From NCBI GenBank assembly GCA_023387715.1, contig JAEWHQ010000376.1, positions 1 to 12,154 on the forward strand: a DNA stretch of 12,154 nt, written 5' to 3'. Every line of letters starts with the position of its first letter. The stretch's first letter is position 1. The position numbers and the translations under genes were made by a program. This DNA comes from Pseudomonadota bacterium. GTDB taxonomy: Bacteria; Pseudomonadota; Alphaproteobacteria; Rhizobiales; Rhizobiaceae. This document shows positions 6,717 to 12,154 of the stretch, piece by piece. The notes beneath the pieces are model-generated. The model was not told the origin of the DNA. It made no database searches and saw only the letters and a list, made by a program, of their open reading frames with translations.

Positions 6717-7448
6717 ATGTCATTTCTTAAAAAGCACTCAGCTATTGAGAAAAACGCCACGCTCTTGCTCATCGGCTCGTTGTTCGTGGTTACCATCGGC
6801 GGTATCGTTGAAATCGCCCCATTGTTCTGGTTGCAGAACACGATTGAGAAGGTGGATGGCATGCGCCCTTATTCACCGCTCGAACTTGCCGGACGTGATA
6901 TTTACGTCCGGGAAGGTTGCTATCTCTGCCACAGCCAGATGATCCGTCCGTTCCGCGACGAAGTGGAACGCTATGGTCACTACTCGCTGGCAGCAGAAAG
7001 CATGTATGATCACTCCTTCCAGTGGGGCTCCAAGCGTACAGGTCCTGATCTGGCACGTGTGGGCGGCCGTTATTCAAACGAATGGCATGTGCAGCATCTG
7101 ATTGAGCCACGTAAAATCGTGCCTGAATCCGTTATGCCAAGCTATAGCTTCCTGAAAGACACACCGCTTAAAGTCACCGATCTGACTGCCAATCTGAAGG
7201 CAAATATCGCTGTTGGTGTGCCTTACACGCAGGAAATGCTGGACAATGCTGAAGCAGATCTGATTGCACAGGCAACCCCTGATGCAGATACCGACGATTT
7301 GCTGGCACGCTATCCTAAGGCCAAGGTCGGTGACTTTGACGGCAATCCGTCGCAGATCACTGAAATGGACGCATTGGTTGCCTATCTTCAGATGTTAGGA
7401 ACCCTGGTTGACTTCTCAACTTACGATCAGTCGCCTAAGGCGCGATAA
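6717..7448 (+). CDS. ccoO: cbb3-type cytochrome c oxidase subunit II (CcoO/FixO), monohaem c
   Basis: Membrane-anchored cytochrome c subunit that passes electrons to CcoN. The 243-residue protein has an N-terminal anchor (about 15-38), then the haem c site C68-Y-L-C71-H72 in the family signature [17 protein letters not shown], and a probable axial methionine M140 in SVMPSY. The segment [18 protein letters not shown] is also characteristic. It begins 13 bases after ccoN, with AAGGAA overlapping the ccoN stop about 9 bases before the ATG. Haem attachment depends on the cytochrome c maturation machinery, linking this gene functionally to the thiol-reducing dsb genes at the left of the window. 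Confidence 0.98.
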   Translation: MSFLKKHSAIEKNATLLLIGSLFVVTIGGIVEIAPLFWLQNTIEKVDGMRPYSPLELAGRDIYVREGCYLCHSQMIRPFRDEVERYGHYSLAAESMYDHSFQWGSKRTGPDLARVGGRYSNEWHVQHLIEPRKIVPESVMPSYSFLKDTPLKVTDLTANLKANIAVGVPYTQEMLDNAEADLIAQATPDADTDDLLARYPKAKVGDFDGNPSQITEMDALVAYLQMLGTLVDFSTYDQSPKAR

Positions 7449-7459
7449 GGAGTTTAGTC

Positions 7460-7618
7460 ATGGATTATAACACATTGCGCCACTTTGCTGACAGTTGGGG
7501 TCTGCTGGCGATGACATTATTCTTCCTTTTTGTCATTGCCTACACCTTCCGTCCGGGCAGCAAAAAGCGCGCAGAAGAAGTACAAGCCATTCTGTTCAAG
7601 GATGAAGCGAATGACTAA
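7460..7618 (+). CDS. ccoQ: cbb3-type cytochrome c oxidase small subunit (CcoQ/FixQ)
   Basis: A 52-residue single-span membrane protein, beginning MDYNTLRHFADSWG with one hydrophobic segment (about 14-29), then RPGSKKRAEE and an acidic tail. This is the usual size and form of CcoQ, which stabilises the oxidase, particularly CcoP association. GGAG at 7449-7452 lies 7 bases before the ATG. It sits between ccoO and ccoP as expected, and its last 8 bases overlap the ccoP start. Small CcoQ proteins vary in sequence, so the call rests on position, size and topology together. Confidence 0.93.
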   Translation: MDYNTLRHFADSWGLLAMTLFFLFVIAYTFRPGSKKRAEEVQAILFKDEAND

Positions 7619-8474
7619 AAGAGAAGTCGATGAAGTAACCGGCGTTGAAACGACCGGTCACGAATGGGACGGGATCCGCGAACTTGACAACCCTATGCCA
7701 CGTTGGTGGCTGTGGACTTGGTACGCAACCATTGCATGGGCGCTTGCGTATGCGATTGCTTATCCGGCATGGCCGCTGATCTCCTCTTCCACCAGCGGTG
7801 TGCTGGAATGGTCGAGCCGTGGCGCTTTCTGGCAGGAAAATGCTTCTGTTGAAGCTGGCCGTCAGAGCATCATCGATGCCATCAAGGCAAAAGATGTCAA
7901 CGAAATCGCCGGTGATGAAACATTGCGTCAATATGCGATTGCCGGTGGTGCAGCTGCATTTAAGGTCAACTGCGTTCAGTGTCATGGTTCCGGTGCGCAA
8001 GGTGCGCCTGGCTTCCCTAACCTGAATGATGATGACTGGCTGTGGGGCGGTACGCTGGATGATATCCTGCAAACCATTCAGCACGGCGTTCGCCATGAAG
8101 AAGACGAAGATACCCGCATGTCCCAGATGCCTGCTTATGCAGACGTTTTGGAACCACAGGAAATTCGTGACGTTGCAGCCTATGTTGTAAGCCTCAGCGG
8201 CACACCGCGCGATGCTTCGCAGGTGCCGGCCGGTGAGCAGGTTTTTGCTGACAACTGTGCCGTTTGTCATGGTGAAGATGCCAAGGGTATCCGCGACTTC
8301 GGCGCACCAAACCTGACCGATGCGATCTGGTTCTATGGTTCGGGTGAAGATGCAATCATGCGTCAGGTCGAGCATCCACAGCACGGTGTCATGCCGGCTT
8401 GGGGTGAGCGCCTTGGTTACGCCACTGTCAAACAGCTGGCAGTCTACGTTCACTCCCTCGGTGGCGGTGAATAA
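7611..8474 (+). CDS. ccoP: cbb3-type cytochrome c oxidase subunit III (CcoP/FixP), dihaem c
   Basis: Dihaem cytochrome c subunit that takes electrons from soluble or membrane cytochromes and feeds CcoO and CcoN. The 287-residue protein has the typical N-terminus (HEWDGIRELDNPMPRWW), one membrane span (about 34-56), and two haem sites, C121-V-Q-C124-H125 and C216-A-V-C219-H220. Probable axial methionines are M173 (SQMPAY) and M261 (GVMPAW). The start at 7611 is chosen because AAGGA lies 8 bases upstream and the product then begins like other CcoP proteins; upstream in-frame codons read back into ccoQ with unrelated residues. It overlaps ccoQ by 8 bases, so translation is probably coupled. It is the last gene of the oxidase operon, followed by a terminator. 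Confidence 0.98.
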   Translation: MTKREVDEVTGVETTGHEWDGIRELDNPMPRWWLWTWYATIAWALAYAIAYPAWPLISSSTSGVLEWSSRGAFWQENASVEAGRQSIIDAIKAKDVNEIAGDETLRQYAIAGGAAAFKVNCVQCHGSGAQGAPGFPNLNDDDWLWGGTLDDILQTIQHGVRHEEDEDTRMSQMPAYADVLEPQEIRDVAAYVVSLSGTPRDASQVPAGEQVFADNCAVCHGEDAKGIRDFGAPNLTDAIWFYGSGEDAIMRQVEHPQHGVMPAWGERLGYATVKQLAVYVHSLGGGE

Positions 8475-8484
8475 GCATAATTCT

Positions 8485-8516
8485 CCGGAAGGCAGGCAAC
8501 TGCCTTCCGGTTTTCT
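8485..8516 (+). terminator. Strong rho-independent terminator after ccoP
   Basis: CCGGAAGGCAG (8485-8495) pairs perfectly with CTGCCTTCCGG (8500-8510), an 11-base GC-rich stem closed by a GCAA (GNRA) tetraloop and followed by TTTTCT. It begins 10 bases past the ccoP stop and should separate ccoNOQP from ccoGHI transcripts. Confidence 0.93.
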
Positions 8517-8542
8517 CACTCACTATATGCTTTCCTAAGTCC

Positions 8543-8556
8543 TTGGTGACCTTCAA
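8543..8556. promoter_or_regulatory. Degenerate FNR/FixK-like box upstream of ccoG
   Basis: TTGGTGACCTTCAA matches eight of the ten fixed positions of TTGAT-N4-ATCAA. Its centre is 35 bases before the centre of TATATT (8582-8587), close to the class II spacing seen before ccoN. FixK or FNR control of fixGHI is known in rhizobia, so a weaker copy here is plausible, but two mismatches leave real doubt. Confidence 0.4.
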
Positions 8557-8581
8557 CTGTCAGACACGATTTAGGCAAACA

Positions 8582-8587
8582 TATATT
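8582..8587 (+). promoter_or_regulatory. Candidate -10 element (TATATT) of the ccoGHI promoter
   Basis: TATATT matches five of six bases of TATAAT in the 129-base gap between the terminator and ccoG, predicting a start near 8594 and a leader of about 50 bases. A separate promoter is needed here if the preceding terminator is efficient. Confidence 0.45.
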
Positions 8588-8645
8588 GTAATGTGGGTAT
8601 CGCCACCCTCCCCCATTCTGTGCGATACTCAAACAGGAGTGGAAG

Positions 8646-10202
8646 ATGTCAGATCATTCAGACGTCGAACAGATCGATGCACACGCGGTCAACTCGCCTA
8701 AAACACGCCAGGCTCTTTACGCCGCGCGCGTAAAGATTTTTCCTAAACGTGTTGTCGGCGAATTCCGCCGCTTTAAATGGATCGTGATGTTTGTCACGCT
8801 CTCCATTTATTACCTCACGCCTTGGTTGCGCTGGGATCGTGGTGAGTTTGCGCCTGATCAGGCTGTTCTCATCGATATCGCCAACCGCCGCTTTTATTTC
8901 TTCTTTATCGAAATCTGGCCGCAGGAATTTTACTATATTGCCGGCCTGCTTATTATGGCGGGGCTCGGACTCTTCCTGATGACATCTGCTGCTGGTCGCG
9001 CATGGTGCGGCTATACCTGCCCGCAAACCGTCTGGGTTGACCTTTTTCTGGTTATTGAGCGCGCCATTGAGGGCGACCGCAATGCGCGTATAAAGCTCAA
9101 CAGCAGCCCTTATAACGCCAATAAAATCATCAAGCGCGTTCTCAAACACGGCATCTGGTTATTGATTGCCGTGATGACGGGTGGCGCGTGGATTTTCTAT
9201 TTTGCCGATGCGCCGACACTCTTTATGGATGTCGTCACCGGCTATGCTGAACCTGTTGCCTATATTACGGTCGCCATTCTTACCGCAACCACGTATGTTT
9301 TTGGTGGTTTGCTGCGTGAGCAGGTTTGTACCTATATGTGCCCGTGGCCACGTATTCAGGCGGCTATGCTTGATGAAAACTCACTGACCGTTACCTATAA
9401 TGACTGGCGCGGCGAACCACGGACACGCGGCTCCAAAAAAGCTATTGCTGCGGGTGCGGTTGTAGGTGACTGCGTGGATTGTAATGCCTGTGTGGCAGTT
9501 TGCCCGATGGGTATTGATATTCGTGATGGTCAGCAGCTCGAATGTATCACCTGCGCACTCTGCATTGATGCTTGTAACTCGGTCATGGACAAAGTCGGCA
9601 AGCCGCGCGGTCTTATTTCTTATGCAACGCTCAATGACTACCATGCCAATATGAACCTTGCGACCGATAACGGCACAGCACCGATTAATCCTGCTCGCGT
9701 TTATGAGGCACCAAATAAGTTCAAAGATACCGTACACCTGATCTCATTGAAGAAAATCCTGCGTCCGCGCACCCTGATTTACTTTGCGATCTGGGCTCTG
9801 ATCGGCATGATGCTGCTTGGCACGCTTTATATGCGTGACCGTATCGGCGTAAACGTGCTGCAAGACAGAAACCCGCAATATGTTCTGTTGTCTGATGGTT
9901 CGATCCGTAATGGTTATACCGTCAAACTGCTCAACATGATCCCGCAGCCGCGCGAATTCAGCGTCTCGGTTGAAGGTCTGCCAAATGCGACTGTTTCGTT
10001 GCAGGATGTTGAGCCGACCGCAGAAGGTAACTATATTATACCTGTAGAACCCGATCGTCTGAAAACACTCAGACTGTTCGTCAGCATACCGGCTCGTGAA
10101 ATCACTGAAGCCCGTACTGCTTATACAATTCGTGTCAGCGATGTTGATGGCAAAGAAACTGCCTCTTACAAAGCGACCTTTATTGCACCGGAGAAAAACT
10201 GA
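8646..10202 (+). CDS. ccoG: Cytochrome oxidase assembly ferredoxin-type protein CcoG (FixG/RdxA)
   Basis: A 518-residue membrane protein with two 4Fe-4S clusters, reported in Rhodobacter as a cupric reductase that supplies Cu(I) for cbb3 assembly. Five likely membrane segments are visible (about 44-60, 92-113, 167-186, 202-221 and 375-394). Two membrane-associated CX3C pairs occur, C121/C125 (WCGYTCPQTVW) and C228/C232 (CTYMCPWPRIQ). The ferredoxin region has C276, C279, C282, C286 and C300, C303, C306, C310, all intact. The C-terminal ~120 residues form the periplasmic immunoglobulin-like domain of FixG. GGAG at 8636-8639 lies 6 bases before the ATG. Its TGA shares one base with the ccoH ATG, so the two are translationally coupled. 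It starts a second unit after the ccoP terminator. Confidence 0.97.
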   Translation: MSDHSDVEQIDAHAVNSPKTRQALYAARVKIFPKRVVGEFRRFKWIVMFVTLSIYYLTPWLRWDRGEFAPDQAVLIDIANRRFYFFFIEIWPQEFYYIAGLLIMAGLGLFLMTSAAGRAWCGYTCPQTVWVDLFLVIERAIEGDRNARIKLNSSPYNANKIIKRVLKHGIWLLIAVMTGGAWIFYFADAPTLFMDVVTGYAEPVAYITVAILTATTYVFGGLLREQVCTYMCPWPRIQAAMLDENSLTVTYNDWRGEPRTRGSKKAIAAGAVVGDCVDCNACVAVCPMGIDIRDGQQLECITCALCIDACNSVMDKVGKPRGLISYATLNDYHANMNLATDNGTAPINPARVYEAPNKFKDTVHLISLKKILRPRTLIYFAIWALIGMMLLGTLYMRDRIGVNVLQDRNPQYVLLSDGSIRNGYTVKLLNMIPQPREFSVSVEGLPNATVSLQDVEPTAEGNYIIPVEPDRLKTLRLFVSIPAREITEARTAYTIRVSDVDGKETASYKATFIAPEKN

Positions 10203-10699
10203 TGACTAATAAAAGCATGACAAGCCGTGGCTTTACCGGTTGGCACATGTTGGGCATCATGTGCTTGTTCTTCGGTGTGATCATCACTGTGAACCTAATC
10301 ATGGCTTATTTTGCCATCGGTAGCTGGAGCGGTCTGGTTGTTAAAAACTCCTATGTCGCCAGCCAGGAATTCAACGAAAAAGCCATCACCGGCAAGGAAC
10401 AGGCAGCCCTTTTGTGGGAAACCAAGCTGGACTATAAAAACGGCGAATTCACCTATCTTTTGCTCGACAAAGACGGTCAAGCAGTGGATGCCACAAGCGC
10501 AACCGCCCATTTCAAACGTCCTGTCGGCGATGCTAATGACACCACTGTCACCATGGACAGAACCGGCACCGGCCAGTTTGCCTCCAAGGTTGAGTTAGGT
10601 GAAGGCGCATGGATTGTTGAGATCAACTCCGAAGCCGGTCTTGACGATCCTTATCGTCAGATCCGCCGTTTCATCATCGTGAACGGAGAATATAAATGA
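10202..10699 (+). CDS. ccoH: cbb3 oxidase assembly protein CcoH (FixH)
   Basis: A 165-residue membrane-anchored protein needed for cbb3 oxidase assembly, where CcoH is known to associate with the CcoN and CcoP subunits. It has one membrane span near the N-terminus (about 16-39) and a periplasmic domain of about 125 residues. The family signature VVKNSYVASQEFN at 46-58 sits just after the span. GGAG at 10190-10193 lies 8 bases before the ATG. It shares one base with the end of ccoG and overlaps ccoI by ATGA, indicating tight coupling through the unit. Confidence 0.95.
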   Translation: MTNKSMTSRGFTGWHMLGIMCLFFGVIITVNLIMAYFAIGSWSGLVVKNSYVASQEFNEKAITGKEQAALLWETKLDYKNGEFTYLLLDKDGQAVDATSATAHFKRPVGDANDTTVTMDRTGTGQFASKVELGEGAWIVEINSEAGLDDPYRQIRRFIIVNGEYK

Positions 10700-12154
10700 G
10701 TTGCTGCGCCCCCAATGCTCAAAATTTGAGCGCTGGCCAGATTTACTCTCCCGATGAGCTGCTTCTTGCAAGCCGCAAGCTCGGCGATGGCTTACGTCAG
10801 ATTGACCTGTCGGTGCCGGGCATTCATTGCGCATTGTGCATTCAGACCATTGAAAAGGCGCTGAATGCACAGCCACAGGTTAAATATGCCCGCGTTAATC
10901 TCTCCTCCAAACGCGTAACAGTGCGCTGGGATGAGAATGAAACCCCGCCTGCCCTGATCGATATCGTCAATAAAGCAGGCTATGAAGCGCATATATTCGA
11001 ACTCGGCAAAGAAAAAGACGAAGTCTTAACTCGTCTCATCATTGCACTGGCCGTTGCAGGTTTTGCCAGCAGTAATATCATGCTGCTTTCCGTGTCCGTC
11101 TGGTCTGGTGCAGAAGCTGCAACACGCGATCTGTTCCATTGGATTTCGGCACTGATTGCACTGCCGACCATGATTTTTTCCGGTCGTATCTTCTACGAAT
11201 CCGCATGGCGCGGCCTGAAAGCCGGTCGCCTGAACATGGACTTCCCGATTTCGGTGGCCATTTCGCTTGCTTTCATCATGAGCTTGTATGAAACCATTCA
11301 TAGTGGTCAGCACGCTTATTTTGATGCTTCCGTATCACTGCTCTTCTTCCTGCTGATCGGCCGCACCCTTGACCACGTGATGCGTGAACGCGCACGTTCG
11401 GCTGTGCGTGGTCTTTCGCAATTTGCCGCACGCGGTGCCATTGTCGTCACTGAAAATGGTGAACGCAATTATCTGCCGATTGAAGAAATCGTGCCGGATA
11501 TGCAAATCATTTTGGCTGCCGGTGAACGCGTACCAGTGGATGCCAAAATCGAAGAAGGCTATTCGGAACTCGATTGCTCTATTGCAACCGGTGAAAGTCT
11601 GGCTGTGCCGGTTGGCCCCGGCTCAGATATTCGTGCAGGTACGCTCAATTTGACCGGCCCTTTGGTTATTCGCGCAGCAGCTGCCGCCAGTAACAGCTTT
11701 TTGGCTGAAATGGTACGCCTGATGGATATGGCCGAAGGTGGCCGTGCCCGTTATCGCCGCATTGCAGACCGTGCCGCAGAACTTTATGCTCCTGCCGTGC
11801 ATCTTACCGCTTTTTCGGCATTTCTGATCTGGATGTTCATCAGCGGCGATTGGTATAAATCAATTTACATCGGTATTTCCACGCTCATTATCACCTGCCC
11901 TTGTGCGCTTGGCCTTTCTGTGCCGATTGTACAGGTTGTGGCCGCGCGTCGCTTGTTTGAAAACGGCATTATGATCAAGGATGGCTCTGCGATGGAACGC
12001 ATGACCGAAATTGATCATGTCATTTTCGACAAGACCGGAACCTTGACTCTCGGACAACCTTGGCTGATCGATCAGGATAAAATTCCGGCTGAACATCTGG
12101 AAATGGCCGCAGAGCTATCGCTTTATTCACTTCACCCGCTATCAAGGGCATTGG
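10696..12154 (+). CDS. ccoI: P1B-type copper-transporting ATPase CcoI (FixI), C-terminus cut by window edge
   Basis: ATP-driven copper exporter that supplies the CuB site of cbb3 oxidase. The first 486 residues are visible and uninterrupted. They start MSCCAP, a hallmark of FixI, followed by a heavy-metal-binding domain with C45-A-L-C48 (GIHCALC). Six membrane segments lie at about 111-135, 145-165, 183-200, 208-224, 366-383 and 389-412. The actuator loop has T298-G299-E300, the transport site is C401-P-C403 (CPCALGLSVP), and the phosphorylation site is D445-KTGTL. The window ends at the HP motif (H480-P481, SLHPLSRAL) of the nucleotide-binding domain, so roughly the last third is missing. 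GGAG at 10685-10688 lies 7 bases upstream of the ATG, which overlaps the ccoH stop. A ccoS gene would be expected next. Confidence 0.97.
   Translation, partial: MSCCAPNAQNLSAGQIYSPDELLLASRKLGDGLRQIDLSVPGIHCALCIQTIEKALNAQPQVKYARVNLSSKRVTVRWDENETPPALIDIVNKAGYEAHIFELGKEKDEVLTRLIIALAVAGFASSNIMLLSVSVWSGAEAATRDLFHWISALIALPTMIFSGRIFYESAWRGLKAGRLNMDFPISVAISLAFIMSLYETIHSGQHAYFDASVSLLFFLLIGRTLDHVMRERARSAVRGLSQFAARGAIVVTENGERNYLPIEEIVPDMQIILAAGERVPVDAKIEEGYSELDCSIATGESLAVPVGPGSDIRAGTLNLTGPLVIRAAAAASNSFLAEMVRLMDMAEGGRARYRRIADRAAELYAPAVHLTAFSAFLIWMFISGDWYKSIYIGISTLIITCPCALGLSVPIVQVVAARRLFENGIMIKDGSAMERMTEIDHVIFDKTGTLTLGQPWLIDQDKIPAEHLEMAAELSLYSLHPLSRAL

Noticed and set aside
7530..7610. Upstream extension of ccoP into ccoQ
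   Set aside because: It has no start codon context, reads ccoQ out of frame, and the ATG at 7611 has a ribosome site and the conserved CcoP N-terminus.
7596..8519. Long minus-strand frame (307 codons) opposite ccoP
   Set aside because: It is a mirror of the well-supported ccoP gene, matches no family, and reads through the terminator; a composition effect.

Overview
The window reads as a chromosomal segment of an alphaproteobacterium of the Rhizobiales. The reasons are the FixNOQP/FixGHI-type protein sequences, the ccoN-O-Q-P then ccoG-H-I order, and an FNR/FixK-type operator. The moderate GC content (roughly 50% by eye) would suit a Brucellaceae relative such as Pseudochrobactrum better than high-GC rhizobia, but the genus is a guess. 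Apart from the two genes cut by the window edges, every gene is an intact reading frame, and I see no mobile element, CRISPR array, tRNA or rRNA.

Layout. (1) Bases 1-2330, minus strand: dsbD (complete) followed one base later by a membrane-anchored TlpA/DsbE-like thioredoxin with an Lgt-like N-terminus, cut off at its active site. (2) Bases 2331-2471: a divergent control region holding a CTTAAG-N5-CTTAAG direct repeat. (3) Bases 2472-4495, plus strand: an OmpR-family response regulator and a QseC-like sensor kinase overlapping by 4 bases. With the divergent dsb genes this resembles the copper-responsive DsbRS/dsbDEG arrangement described in Pseudomonas aeruginosa. (4) Bases 4496-5083: a 588-base gap with an AT-rich core (41 G/C in 180 bases at 4621-4800, about 23%), an extended -10 promoter, a hairpin, and a perfect FNR/FixK box upstream of ccoN. 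(5) Bases 5084-8474: ccoN, ccoO, ccoQ and ccoP, encoding the cbb3-type high-affinity cytochrome oxidase, closed by a strong intrinsic terminator. (6) Bases 8646-12154: ccoG, ccoH and the first part of ccoI, the oxidase assembly and copper-supply genes, each overlapping the next, running off the right edge.

How the parts fit. CcoNOQP is the terminal oxidase for low oxygen. CcoG (ferredoxin-type cupric reductase), CcoH and the CcoI copper ATPase help build it and deliver copper to the CuB site. Periplasmic thiol reduction by DsbD and TlpA-like proteins is needed for c-type cytochromes (three haem c sites here, one in CcoO and two in CcoP) and for copper handling. A copper or redox-sensing two-component system between the two groups would make functional sense, but the sequence only supports its control of dsbD and of itself; I found no second copy of its putative operator before ccoN.

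I did not find a clearly undescribed system. The points most worth checking are the symmetric regulator box, the single periplasmic cysteine of the kinase, the Lgt-like domain lacking the usual catalytic histidine, and the promoter plus hairpin in the AT-rich gap, which could mark a small RNA.
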